A stretch of 64,000 nucleotides of DNA, from positions 124,001 to 188,000 of the forward strand of contig JADFUC010001763.1 in assembly GCA_019722365.1 (NCBI GenBank), written 5' to 3'. The notes under the pieces are model-generated. The model was not told the origin of the DNA, did no database searches, and saw nothing but the letters and a program-made list of their open reading frames with translations. Position numbers and translations under genes: made by a program. Positions within the stretch are counted from its first letter, which is position 1. Each line of letters opens with the position of its first letter. Positions 1 to 11,687 of the stretch are shown here, one piece after another. This DNA is from Lithospermum erythrorhizon. Lineage: Eukaryota > Streptophyta > Magnoliopsida > Boraginales > Boraginaceae.

Positions 1-2619
1 AAATCACAATATCCAAAACAACCCCGCATTACAAAAGCGAACAACAATTGAAATTCAACCTGATTAGTATAATTAATCCTGATATTGATCTACTGATAAA
101 CATAAAATACAACTTATTAAATATATTGAATGATATATCCATCGATCAGAAACAACAATTATCTCCAAACCAAACCCACATCCCAAAATGATACAAATAC
201 AACTTAAATTAATAAACTAAAATTAATAAACTAAAATTAATAACTAAAATAATAACAAAATTAATAAACAAATTAATAAACTAAAATTAAGCCAAAAAAA
301 TTGAAATAATAGCTAAAATTAATAAACAACTAAAATTAATAAACAACTAAAATTCGAAATAATAACTAAAATAATAACAAAATTAATACAAATTAATAAA
401 CAAATTCGAAATAAAAACAAATTCATTTAATAGAAATTTGATAGTTCGTTTAATAATTTGGTGATAGATCATTACAATAATAAGTGAGAAATTTGATAGT
501 TCTATTCTTGAAATGAAATTTTGAAATTTGGGCTAGGATTGTTTTATTTAAAAAAAATCTTGGGCGGACCCGGACCGGTTATATCGGTCCGTCGGACCGA
601 TAACGGATTATCGGTCGATTCGTTCAAAATATCCATTAAAAAAACCCGATTTGATGGGCAGTTTTTTCTTTATCAATCCGTAGGACCGGGCCGGATAAAG
701 CAATCAGTTTTATCAGGGTCAGCAGCCCTAGTATGTCCTATTGAAGTGAAAATCATACACCAAACAAGTTTCCATGAAAGATGATTGTCTTGAGGGCTAA
801 CAAATACCAAATCTTTCCTTAGCGAACTAGCCTAGACATGTATAATCCTGATACCAAGCTATGATTAGGGAATTCATTGTTCCTTTAAAATGATATGTTG
901 GCTCTTTCAAAACATTGATTAATTTTACCACTTCTTTTATCTTGATAACATTAAACATTTAAAGTTATCGTGTGAGAAGATTTTTTTTACGGTATGTATT
1001 GTGCCTATATACTCAGACAATTTGCACTATCTCGGATGGTTACATACTTAGACAATATCATTTGTAAGGTATACCTTGAAGAAATTAGTAGTAATCAAAT
1101 TCATAAGCTCGATTAAATATGGCTGAATACGTGATATTTAAATTATATAGTCTTCGGGTCTCGTAGAAGTAAATTCACCGTATTATTTTCTTTCAAAACA
1201 TTAAGGGCACGTTCACATAGATTCTTGGGGGAATATTCAAGCCTTTAATATATATGATTATCATTTTAAGTTCTTAATCTTTTCATATTGTTCTTCAACT
1301 TAAAATTGGTATTAAATCTGGCGTGAGTTGAATGGCTGATGTACGGACTAAATTTATAATCTAAATTTTGAGTCTTTAGTTGGAAACAATTTATTATGAT
1401 TACAAATCTTGTGGATTAGTCTTCTAGACTAGTGATAACAACAATGTTCTCCAACTACATAATCAAGTCTTATAGATTAGTTGTGAGTATAAAGGGGTAA
1501 AAATAAATATTTTTTCTCAAGACTTATGGACTAGTGATAATAATAAAATTTCACATATTATTGTAAACAAAAATCTTATAGAGTAGTCTTCTGGACTAAA
1601 AGGCTTTGCATTTGTAAGGTCTTCTGTCCGATAGTTCTTGGGACATATATATAATGAATCATTGATATTGCATTCATTTCATTAGATAATCATTAATATA
1701 ATCAAATGATTGGACATTGTTATCTTCTGTACAAGAATATATATCAAATGTCTTTCGAATATTAATATGAATATATTTCAAATGTGTTACACATATTAAC
1801 GTGAATATCAATCACATATTAAAACAAGTGAGACTCAAATCAGATATTATAAATGAACATCAAATATAATCATTAATAAATCTTCGAGATTTAGGTCCAA
1901 GTTTAGATCCTCCATCAATATTATTCACAAGTCACAGTGGTAAAATGCGGACTCCAAAATCATCATTGATAAATCATATATTATATATATTGTGAATACA
2001 TCACAAATATATCAAATTAATCAGCCAATAAATCTTGATTTAGTTATTTTGATAATTGTCTTTGACCTCATAAATATATAAATCTAAATGTTTAAATATT
2101 ATTTGTATTGTTAATATATATATATATATATGTAAATGTCAATAATAATAGCGGATAAAATGAATTATCGTATACAATTACTAAATGTTTTAGTCGGATA
2201 AAATTGATAAATATGTAAAACTTATCATATATTTGATATGCACCCATTAATTTGTCTAAATATAATATATGATGGTCATCATGCAATAAGGTGCTTGACT
2301 GGTATATTTGATGGAGTTATCATTATTCATTAACAACCTCTACAATAATTTAGTATATATACATACATATAAGAAGCCTATTGAATATTTTATAAAAGAA
2401 ACTACATGTTTCCATTGGCTTCAATAAAGATCTGATATAGCTAACAATGTTTTTGTCTCGTCTCATATTAACGACATATGCTATGTTCGATATTTGAGCA
2501 TGAATACTTGGGAATAAAGAAAGATTTGGACTTACTTGATCGACATTAGCGGCCGGCAAAGGCTACCAAACTCGCTATTTCTCAACTCAATTCCAAAAGC
2601 TTGATCAAATGCGATAACG
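1..2619. other. gene-free AT-rich tract
   Basis: I see no convincing coding sequence here; every open frame is short and of low-complexity composition. Positions 195-420 are a degenerate tandem array built on units like CTAAAATTAATAAA. Positions 546-690 carry repeated GGACCGG/CCGGTCC-type words of the kind found in short hAT-like plant repeats. Positions 2113-2131 are a (TA)n microsatellite. The remainder looks like decayed intergenic DNA. Confidence 0.6.
195..420. repeat. degenerate AAT-rich tandem repeat
   Basis: The words ACTAAAATTAATAAAC and AAATTAATAAACAA recur many times with small length changes, giving an almost GC-free array. It is a simple-sequence expansion with no coding potential. 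Confidence 0.75.
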
Positions 2620-2871
2620 TGTTATGAATATAAAATAATATAAATAGACAGAGAATAATAAACAAAGAGGAAAATATCTTTTATTCCTTGTATAATTGTG
2701 AATACAATACAATGAATTACCTATTTATAGGCTTCAAGATACAATAATAAGGTAACTAAGTAACTTGGTAAATAAGTAGCCTAGTTGCTTGCTCATCAAG
2801 TTGTTCCATTTCTTGGTAAACAAGACGACTTAGTTGACAAGACATCCACCATATATATTATTTCCATAACA
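2620..2871 (-). mobile_element. Copia-type LTR, minus strand (solo or orphan 5' LTR)
   Basis: Read on the minus strand, this 252-bp block starts TGTTATGGAAATAAT and ends ATTCATAACA, giving the TG...CA ends and short inverted terminal repeats of an LTR. It contains a good TATA box (CTATAAATAGG) followed by a T-rich leader, as in an LTR promoter. The sequence after it in the sense direction begins CGTTATCGC, resembling the CGTTATCAGC motif that commonly follows Copia LTRs in plants. I found no second LTR or matching target duplication, so it could be a solo LTR or the 5' LTR of an element whose body has decayed to the left. Confidence 0.65.
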
Positions 2872-5230
2872 GAAGCCAATAATCTTTTCAACAAAAAGTT
2901 AAACTCGAGACCTCTGGCTGGTGAAAGTTTTAAATTAGGATACTGACCCAGACTATTAAGTCATCGATGTATATTTATTCCTAAGTAATTTACTTAAAAG
3001 ATTCTAGAGATATTGGCTCATTATTATGCTAAAAATTCTCTCCCCTTTTTAACATATTTTATTTCCACATATTTTTGAACATTTTTGTCTCCAGTGATTA
3101 CATCCTTTATTTCATCATTAAAAGTATTTTTTTCATATTTTGTTTCCACTCGAGCATTGCAACTTTCTTATGTGTTTTTTCTCACATGAACTACTAGCTT
3201 TCAATGACGAGGTACCATTTAAACTCATTTTTTATTCTTGTTCATTTAAGTTTTATCAAACAATTTTATGACCAGCCGCTCGAGATCGTAGTCCGGAGGA
3301 TTGGAGTTCGCCCGACAACATGAATATCGAGAATTCACCATACAACCTGGACCAAAAGAATGAAAGAAAATATAACGTGACTATGCCCGGATGGTGATCT
3401 AAGACAACAACAATTATTACACTTCACAATTCCATCAATCATACAAATCATATACAACACATTTTCTTAATACATGCTTTGACATAAAACAAGGTACACA
3501 CTGACGACCGTTGAGGATATCTATTACCAAAATCTCGAATCATGATTTACTCGACTCGTCGCCCTGATTGATCTTGCGATGCGAGCTTTCCCTAAACAAT
3601 AAACAACATTGGGGGTCCCCAAAATAGAAGGGGCGAGCTTCTGAAAGCTCATGAATACTCATATAACAAGTCATATTCAATCACAGATATATATAAACAT
3701 GTAATATCACTGATCGTGGTATTACTTTCATTACATTTTATCTAATTATTATTTATATCCTGAATTGACCTCTTTATGATCCTGCTAGTTTAATATCTTC
3801 AATCAATTTAATATAATCAATTTACAAAATAATTCTATAATAATAGATAACAATATAACATCAAATAGCTCAAATACATCACATAGGCAACAATAACTCT
3901 ACTCCGGCCCCACAATGATGCCGCTTCTCGTAGGATAAAAGCTTGGCGTCCTTTCGTTAGCTACACTCAATGGCTTGAGGATAAACAAAATCTGACTCTC
4001 CCATTGCCACCTACACTTGAGTAGACTAGAATACACACCGTAGCACTGTAAGGGACACGTCATTCGTTGCCTCTGCACCAAGCAAACGAAGACCAACAAA
4101 CATACAACTCTCCCCTGCACCACCTTAAGTAGCCGAGGAATACGCTGCATGACCAGCGGGAGGGAATACCCTTTACAACTGCGGGGAGGGACCAATAAAA
4201 TACATCTCGCCCGCTACCTACACACCAGTAGCAGGGGACCTTGGCGCCTCAATGCAGGGAGGGACAATAAGCACCAACTAAGCGGAATAAAGTTCATACA
4301 TAATCATATGACCATTGATTCCATTGAATGCGAATTATAGGGCCGTTAGTTCTAACAAATACGGACCATAGCATCTTTGTTGATTTGCGAATCACAGGTG
4401 ATCTATGGAATGAGTCGATTCTCGAGAATACGGATATATCACATCATAAGTCGCAACACAAATTATATCCACTTCCATGATCTTGGCCATATCATAACAT
4501 CATTTAATACATAGCAATTCATTATCACTCAATGTCATGATACCTCGATAATGTCTCGATACATATATCATCATTTCATTATCTTCGTGTCCGCGTTCTT
4601 TTCATATATATTACTATCCATTATGACCTTCCAAGTACATAGACCCGTTAAAATATTCTGATACATATGTTATTATTTCAACTATTACCGTATTATAATT
4701 GATCAAGTTGTCATCATACTCTATCAAAAACATATCCAAACATCTCATGCTACATGATAAGATACACATATGAATAAATATCTAATTTATATAACCCATC
4801 TCATGATAATGATAATATCACCTTATTATTAACTTCTCATAGCGTCATATCTCGCGACTCGACATCATATCAACTTTCATAATCTTACGCGTTCTATTAT
4901 CATGTTATCTTGACATAACTTCATAAATCTCAACATCACTATATTCACATCGATATCCACAACAATTCATTTTTAATATTTTCATCTCATCCTTTAATGT
5001 TATCCATCAAATGATTTATTTCTTTCTATTAAATTACACTCGCCAAATCCATATAATCTCGTTTAACTTGATTGAATTTTTATAACATGAACTCTTTACT
5101 GATATATGATTATATAATAATATCTATAATATTTTAATATCATATATTGATATTCAACATAATTTCTCAATATAACCAATTAGTTTAATCAACCCATTCT
5201 CATATACCACGTGTACCGTTCTATCACGCT
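2872..5230. other. gene-free tract, probable decayed retroelement
   Basis: No gene is visible. Positions 3290-4350 are noticeably more GC-rich than the flanks and contain repeated words such as GGGAGGGA-type runs (4155-4265) and a run at 3600-3650 with CCCC/GGGG stretches. This suggests non-coding parts of a retroelement, but I recognise no protein domain. Positions 4400-5230 are AT-rich without recognisable features. The Cassandra element at 5236 is inserted into the end of this tract. Confidence 0.45.
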
Positions 5231-5235
5231 AATAT

Positions 5236-5533
5236 TGTAATGCCGTACCAAAAATAATATTATTGACTATTGTGTGATATGTTTGATATGATTTGATTGA
5301 TGCTAACTTCGTATAAATCGAATCGTCTTCTTTTAGAAGAGAGATAATCTCATAAGAACTCAATGTTAAGGCGTGCTTGACCTGGGGTAATTTTAGGATG
5401 GGTGACCAGTAGGAAGTTTCTAGGTAAGCACGTGGTGAGGACAAAAGCGATCTTGCGGAAAGATTCAGTGGTTTGTGAGGCCAGTCCATCAAGTCAATAA
5501 CGATATCGACCCGATTGAGAGTGAGTGATTACA
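5236..5533 (+). repeat. Cassandra LTR copy 1 with 5S rRNA-like core
   Basis: 298 bp, TGTAATGCC... to ...GATTACA. The 5S-like core spans about 5356-5433, with GTTAAGGCGTGCTTG (one G inserted relative to 5S box A) and GGATGGGTGACC (box C). A primer binding site-like GTATCATAGC follows at about 5540. Confidence 0.88.
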
Positions 5534-5712
5534 AATGAGTATCATAGCAAAGCCGTCGGGAGCTGAAACAAGAACTAAAGTGCTATGCGGTGCAAAGTGA
5601 GAGACGCCTCTTGAGGCCGTGGGAGCCGCCTACAGAATCTCGCACGAGGATGGTGCAGTCTGGATGTGTTGTGGGCTCAATGAGGGCCGTTGAGTATTTA
5701 AGTGGGGGAGGT

Positions 5713-6002
5713 TGTAATATCAGTACCAAAAAATGTGTGTGTGTGTGATATGTTTTGATATGATTTGATTGGTACTACTCATATCATCGAATCATCTTCT
5801 TTTCGGAAGCTCGTCTCGTAAGAACTTGATGTTAAGCGTGCTTGACACGGGGTAATTTTAGGATGGGTGACCCATTTGAGAAGGATTTCGGTGAAGCGCG
5901 TGAGTGAATAAGCGTCTTGGAAAGACTCGTGGTGGTTTTGTGAAGCAGGTCCATCAAATCCAATAACGTATCGACCAGGTAATTTGAAATTTGGGCGTTA
6001 CA
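5713..6002 (+). repeat. Cassandra LTR copy 2 with 5S rRNA-like core
   Basis: 290 bp, TGTAATATC... to ...GGGCGTTACA. It carries a TG microsatellite near its start (about 5736-5748). The 5S-like core is at about 5821-5905 and keeps the uninterrupted box A-like GTTAAGCGTGCTTG and box C-like GGATGGGTGACC, so it is the best preserved of the three. A near-perfect TGGTATCATAGC primer site follows at 6005. Confidence 0.9.
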
Positions 6003-6172
6003 AATGGTATCATAGCAAAAGCCTGCGTCCGGAGCCATGGGACCCTAAGTGTTATGCGGTCTGGTCGTCTGTACTCTTAGGCCGTGGGAGCCACTGCAGA
6101 ATCTCGCCACCGGATGAGTACGGTCACTGGATATGTTGTAGCTCGGGGCGTTGAGTATTTAAGTTGGGGAGT

Positions 6173-6470
6173 TGTAATACCCATTGCAAAAATATGTGTG
6201 TGTGTGTGTGATATGTTTGATATGATTTGATTGGTACTACTAAATATAAATGAATTAAATCTTCTTTTCGGAGAAGCTCATCTAAGCAAGGGCTCGATGT
6301 TAAGGCGTGCTTGACTGGGGGTAATTTTAGGATGGGTGGCCTCTTGGGAAGTTTACCGGTGAGCACGTGAGTGATGACAAAACGTCTTTGTAAAGACTTC
6401 GTGGTAGTTTGTGAGGCCGGTCCATCAAATTCAATAACGTGTCGACCGGTATTTGGGGCTGGGCGTTACA
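6173..6470 (+). repeat. Cassandra LTR copy 3 with 5S rRNA-like core
   Basis: 298 bp, TGTAATACC... to ...GGGCGTTACA, followed directly by the target duplication AATAT. It has a TG microsatellite at about 6196-6210. The 5S-like core is at about 6289-6370; box A has an extra G, while the downstream CTCTTGGGAAGT stays close to genuine 5S rRNA. Confidence 0.9.
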
Positions 6471-6475
6471 AATAT

Positions 6476-7379
6476 AATCAGATCACACTTTACTAGAAAT
6501 CTCTCCTCTCAATAATTAACTTTCTATATATATACTTATTAATTATCGTATCAACATACTTGTAATCTTTCTAATAGTTATTCACCTCTAGTCAAGTCAA
6601 ATATCGACAAGCTTTCTTCTTATTCCTTTTGTCGATATCTGACCTTTACTTCTTGAAACTTAGGGGAAACAACTTAAGGATTATGATTTATAGGAGAACA
6701 ACCACAAAATGAAGAAAAATTTTTGTAGGAAGAGGTTGACTTGAATGAAAGAAAGAAAGAAAAAAAAACTTTTTATATAATGGGGATTCACTTAGTCGAG
6801 TAAAGTAAGCGTACACGGTGTCCCTTTAGCCAGTAGAGTGTCCAATGCGAGGTGTCGTGTAATCGTTTCTTAACTAGGAGGAAAAGATGAGTAATATTTA
6901 GTATCTGTTTGTCACAGTTAAGTTTTAAGTAAATGAAATCTTTGATTTTTATTTAAATCTTAAAATTCGGATTATTTCGTTTTAATTTCCTATTTACGAA
7001 TCCTAACCAGTCTATTCTTTCCCATTCTGTTCATTAAAATTATTTTTATTCTTGTTAATTTAGCTTATTTGAACTGTTATTAGGTTACCTAAATAGTGAG
7101 TTGCTAATTGTCATTACAATAAAATTGATGATAACAAATCTACAAAATCAAAAACTTTATAAAACTAAAACTATTGAAAACTAAAATTTTAGAGAAGAAA
7201 CATTATTTAAATGAACGAGAATAAAATAAAATTTAAAACAGTTTTTCATCATTAGAAAGCTAAAATTCGCGAAGCATAAGTTGTAATGAATTAATACAGA
7301 GTACGGAGTATAATTTAAGGAGCATAAGTAAGTTGTAATGAACTAATACAGAGTGGAACATAATTTAGGAGCCTCGATA
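6476..7379. other. gene-free AT-rich tract
   Basis: No ORF of interest and no element with definable ends. A near-duplicate sequence pair around AAGTTGTAATGAATTAATACAGAG (7279-7302) and AAGTTGTAATGAACTAATACAGAG (7331-7354) is a short local duplication of about 52 bp. Confidence 0.5.
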
Positions 7380-7960
7380 AGAGTGCGTTTGGCTAAACTT
7401 ATTTTTTTCCTATTTATAAGTGATCCAATTTATAAGTAACAATACAACTTATAAATAAGTCACTTATATGTTATCAAATTTGTTTTTGACTTGTTTGACT
7501 AATATAGCTTATAATGAGGGTTTTTTCTATATGTTTGGATATAAATAACCTGTAAGTTATAACAAAGGTAAAATATGAAACATAGGGCAATCTGGAATTA
7601 CATATGTCACTTTTTTATCGATAAATTAAAATTTTAATATTTGAAAGAATACAAAATTATATTTTATGACTAAAATATATATATTTTCAATAATGTGTAA
7701 ATACTAAAAGAAATTGTATCTTTATAACTATTAAATGAAGGGTAGAAGGTATAAAGTTTAATGTTGGAAGAGGAGTAATATAAGTAATTTACTTGGTCGA
7801 AACAATTTATAAGTTGGAGCAAAAATATTGAAAAAAAAGGTTGGAAATTCTTCTTTTTTAAAAATCCAACTTGAAGTTACATTCCAAAAGTACTAGCCAA
7901 ATATTTTTTCAAATCAACTTATAAGTTGATTTTGACCAAAAATAAATTTGGCCCATTACC
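7380..7960. mobile_element. non-autonomous hAT-like element (MITE-like)
   Basis: The left end, GTGCGTTTGGCTAAACTTA, is mirrored by the right end, which in reverse complement reads GGGCCAAATTTATTTTTGG. Both ends continue into the palindromic words ACTTATAAGT that repeat through the element. GTGCGTTTGGC-type termini with TTATAAGT palindromes are typical of small hAT-related elements in plants. I could not define a convincing 8-bp target duplication, so the exact ends are approximate. Confidence 0.6.
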
Positions 7961-8034
7961 CTCTAAATATTTGCTTAAGTACACGGATGTGATAGAACAA
8001 GGGTAAAATCGACTTTTTACATTTTAAATTTAGT

Positions 8035-8145
8035 ATATAATTATTATAACTATTGGTACCAGAAAGGCACAAGATTTGAACCCGCGACCACAGGTTAAAA
8101 ACTCAGCACGCAGACCAATGGATCACTGATTGAGTTATGGTTAGT
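8035..8145 (-). other. tRNA-like / SINE-like relic
   Basis: On the minus strand the block contains GGTCGCGGGTTCAAATC, a good match to the tRNA B box (GGTTCRANTCC), preceded about 40 bp upstream by CTCAATCAGTG, a loose A-box match. The spacing suits a tRNA-derived promoter, but no cloverleaf with a matched acceptor stem is evident. A decayed SINE or a short tRNA-derived fragment is more likely than a working tRNA. Confidence 0.35.
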
Positions 8146-8439
8146 TGGCTAGTGTCAGGTCTTTGAAAATCGTTTTGTTACTCTTATTCAATGTTAATGT
8201 TATCATCATCAGTAATTTACTTATATATTTTCATTCTTTTTTAATTGTTGTTATTTTACATTAAATTTATAACCATATTTACTTACTTATCATATTGAAC
8301 CAATAATAATTTTTAAATGTTATTATTTTTTATCAAGTTTTTTTATTTTACTTTATTTCTTTTATGTTTTCTAAAATTAAATTAACCAATTTCATCATTG
8401 CATTGCTGTATTTTATTTATATATATATTTTTTAGTTGG

Positions 8440-9830
8440 GCGCGTATTATGGTTTTAGTGTATGTGGCCCACTTGTCTTGTTCAGTATCTGGACATGCAC
8501 TACAATTATTCAAATTCATTTTAAAAGCTATTTTAGTGTCTGGCATCGCAGCTCAAAATGCAACAATTTTCATTAGTGAAATAAGCCCATATTATCGCTA
8601 AAATCTATTTATCTTTAAAGTATAAGGAATTTAAAATATCAAAGCACTTCTTCATGCCTCATACCTGCCTCCACCGCCCCTACCCCCACCCCACCCCACC
8701 ATACTTCCTCCATCCACAGCCCCCACCAACCACCACCATTTCTCACCATCCACCACCACAGCCTCCACCCTCACCCCTACCCAAACATCGTCGCCCCCAC
8801 CCAGCCCACCATCACCACCCACAGCCCCCACTGCTTACTTCACCCCTACTAAACCAGATGGACTCTGCAAGATGCAAGTCAGTATATTTAGTATCACCTC
8901 AAGAAAACAGAACCTTTTGTTGAGAAATGTAATAGTACAATTTCTGGAGAGGAAAGTAACTCTAAAGTAGTCTCGGTCATTACTTCTCTTCTTTATCTGG
9001 CATTCATTCTTATCCTAGTAGTTTATTATTTATTTGGTTATATTCTCATCTCCGTTGATCTTTGTCCATATTTCCTAATTTTCTACATATAGATGGTCAT
9101 GATTTAACAAGACCCTTGATGTGATGGATGGGGATCTTCTGGAAAAAGTAAACCTTGACCAATCTTCTGCGGATGAAATGGATGAGGATACTTTGGATAC
9201 TAAACTTGTTGACTCTGACCTTAATTCCTCTAAATTGGATGAGTCAGACCAAGAACCTGGTGCTGGCGTGGGCGGGTGCATCATATTACCTCAACAGCGG
9301 TTGCAATTATCTAATGATCGAAGGAAAGTGTTACTGCTTTGTCTGAGAAAACGAAGTTGCACGGTACAGTGGGGGGTGGACTGGTGGAAGATGGTGTTGT
9401 AGAGGTGAGGGGGCAGTGGGGGCTGTGGTGGACTGAGTGGTGATGGTAAAATGGTGGTGGTTTGTGGGGATTGTGGAGATGGTGGAAAATGGTGGTGGTT
9501 TGTGGGGTTGTGGAGATGGAGGAAGTATCGTGGGGGTGGGGGTGGGGTGGGGAGGTGTGTTAAGGAGATAAGATGTTTGGATCTTTTGGTGTTAGGAACC
9601 CAAAATAATTATTTCTACGTGATTGATGTGTATTTTAAGGGTAATATAGTAATTTTCTTGTGAAAATTAGGTGTATAAGTCGGAGAAGTGCCCAGGCGCT
9701 AAAAATAGTTTGGGGGTTGGCCAGGAAATAGTTCAGGGGATCAGAGAGACACTAAAATAGCCTTGAAGTCGCGTAAACCAGCCAAAATCGTAGTCTGAGG
9801 GCCGTAGTACTGAGCCTATTTTTTCTATGA
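8440..9830. mobile_element. non-autonomous MULE-like element with long inverted arms
   Basis: The two ends are degenerate inverted repeats several hundred bp long. Both contain GCTATTTTAGTGTCT (left 8527; right at about 9755 in reverse complement), then related AATTTTC...TATTA...AAAAT sequence, then a CCACC-rich arm on the left (8663-8835) facing a GGTGG-rich arm on the right (9370-9560). The sequence near 41.2 kb shares the motif CAATTTTCGTTAGTGAAAT with the left end (CAATTTTCATTAGTGAAAT at 8564), linking this copy to the larger MULE there. The short acidic open frame at 9121-9402 lies between the arms; it shows no recognisable domain and could be captured sequence or chance. Confidence 0.6.
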
Positions 9831-10631
9831 TTTGTTAGCGACTTTATATTTTTTTTGTATATTTTGGTTATGATTTTAGAATTGAATTAACTATTATATC
9901 TTCTAGTATGGTAATGAAAAACTAAATATGACATAAATCATTAAATTAACAATAAGTACTTGTAATTATTGAGTAAAGTAGCCATTATTCTTCGAGTATG
10001 GTAATGAAAGCTAAATATGACATATACCATTATATTAATAATAAGTAATCATTTTTTGAACAGTTTGGTTGTATTTTTTGAGTTAAATTAACCATAATTG
10101 GTTTATATAGAAATAGTTAATTGTGATAATTATTCATTAATTAATTGAAATCTTAGTTTTGATATCATCATCAAAATAACAAATAATGGATTTAGTTTAA
10201 TTTTAAAAATATAACCAAAATGTACACACTACAAAATATGAATACTTCAATACATATGAAAAAGAAAATAACAAATTAAATTTAAATGTATGTTTCATAG
10301 GTTCACTAAATCATAAATCTACTAAATCCCTGGCCCAATTATTCTTATTACCAGTTGTTTTTCATTCATTTAATTCATATTGTGTTTCATTCATTTAATT
10401 CATATACTTCTTAAGCATCGTGCCTAAATAAAATCCTTAAGCACATAAATGGAATTCATCCTTCTTAAACACCATGCTTAAATAAGTCCTTAAGCACATA
10501 AATGAGACCCACCGGTAACGAAACTCTCAAATATTTTTGGATTGAAAACTAAAAAATCCATCCATTAATTTTGTCTATGGAAAAAAACATAATTGATCAT
10601 CTTTGTTCGTAAATCTTACAGTTTGATAAAT
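9831..10631. other. gene-free AT-rich tract with short direct repeats
   Basis: No gene is seen. Two near-identical units of about 50 bp containing CCTTAAGCACATAAATG lie at about 10408-10450 and 10461-10505. They follow a repeated CATTCATTTAATTCATAT at 10363 and 10388. These are small tandem duplications. Confidence 0.55.
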
Positions 10632-10857
10632 ATTACCTCCATTTCAAATTAATTGTGATTTTACCAAACTTCGACCTTGACTTTAATAATCAATTACTTT
10701 TATGTACATTATGAAAAATTACAAAAAAATAATATTATAAAAACTCTTTTTTAAAAATAAATTCAATGATATCAATTTTATCTTTTTCGGATTAGTGAAT
10801 AAAAAAAGTACTTTGTGGTTGACCATAATCCAAAGCGTCGATTAATTAAGGAGTATT
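10632..10857. mobile_element. Stowaway-like MITE (decayed)
   Basis: Begins TACCTCCATTTCAAATTAATTGTG-like and ends with a diverged inverted counterpart (AATTAAGGAGTA). The interior is AT-rich with no ORF. The CTCCATTTCAAA start is characteristic of the plant Stowaway group; the right terminus is poorly matched. Confidence 0.45.
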
Positions 10858-11361
10858 TATGCTACAAAACTATCCCATTTAATCGATTACGCTTCCAAAT
10901 ACGATGTAATATTTCTACATACTTACTAAGAAGATGACATTTTAATTGAAGTAAAAATGAACTAGATTTTTACTAAACAATGAAGAATTCCATGACGGGA
11001 CACTACTACATCCATCCCGAAGATTGTTCATACTGATTTCAATGATCAATGTCAATAAATTTTGTAGCATTAAATAACATAAATAAGTTTGATTTTAAAT
11101 GAAATTATCATATTAAAATAAAGTACATTACAAATATCATTATTTGATCAATAGTTCATAATTTAAAAATACGACCAAACAGCACTTAAAAGAAGGTTTT
11201 TCTTGTGGATGGTGCTCAACTAAACAATATGAAAGTAATTTAATATTATTAGGAGTAATAATTAATAAAGAAAAGGAACTTTATAAATATTTAATAGCAT
11301 TGATTAAGTTAGTTACATTTCTCTCTACTTTAATTTTGAAAAAAACAGCATAAGAGATATG

Positions 11362-11604
11362 CTTCCTACATTTCAATTTAATTAGGAGATTTTCATTCAA
11401 TAAATAGCTCACCTACTTCTAAAGTAATAATCCATTTGTTAAACTTTTTATCCATATCAAATGATTACCAACATTATGTAATTGATAATATACACTTATA
11501 TGCTATCATATTCCACATTAATAAACAAGTAATATAATAATATTAATTCAGGATTAAAATTAAGTTTTTTTTTCAATTAAGAATTAAATTGAAATGGAGG
11601 TAGT
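11362..11604. mobile_element. Stowaway-like MITE in the CYP79 promoter
   Basis: The left end (CTACATTTCAATTTAATT) and the right end (AATTAAATTGAAATGGAGG) form inverted repeats of about 20 bp around an AT-rich 200-bp core, as expected for a Tc1/mariner-derived Stowaway element. It ends about 84 bp before the first ATG of the P450 gene, so it occupies the expected proximal promoter or 5' leader. Confidence 0.6.
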
Positions 11605-11687
11605 AGTATATATGTGTGATTTTAGATTATAATTGTCATAGTAGAAACATATAGACTAAAACTGGCTCTTGGTTATGTACTTTCAAT

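Larger units (their letters stand above)
5236..6470 (+). mobile_element. Cassandra-type TRIM with three LTRs and two internal domains
   Basis: Three direct repeats of about 290-298 bp, each starting TGTAAT and ending TTACA, are separated by two short internal segments (5534-5712 and 6003-6172). Each internal segment starts with a tRNA-Met-type primer binding site (for example TGGTATCATAGC at 6005) and ends with a purine tract (GTGGGGGAG at 5702, TTGGGGAG at 6164). The whole is flanked by the 5-bp duplication AATAT (5231-5235 and 6471-6475). Each LTR contains a 5S rRNA-like core (GTTAAGCGTGCTTG followed by GGATGGGTGACC), the hallmark of the Cassandra family. No protein is encoded, as usual for these elements. 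The LTR-int-LTR-int-LTR arrangement inside one target duplication implies unequal recombination after or during insertion. Confidence 0.92.

Noticed and set aside
3899..4340. Opposed frames of 98 and 63 codons
   Set aside because: Both lie in a non-coding GC-richer stretch with repeated GGGAGGGA-type words; neither shows a domain or codon pattern.
5356..6370. Genuine 5S rRNA genes
   Set aside because: Only the central and 3' part of 5S is recognisable, with substitutions and insertions. Each copy sits inside an LTR with TG...CA ends and an adjacent primer binding site, so they are Cassandra LTR cores.
8654..8923. Proline/histidine-rich protein of 89 codons
   Set aside because: It is a translation of the CCACC simple-sequence arm of a transposon; the other frames are equally open and the reverse-complement arm lies at 9.4 kb.
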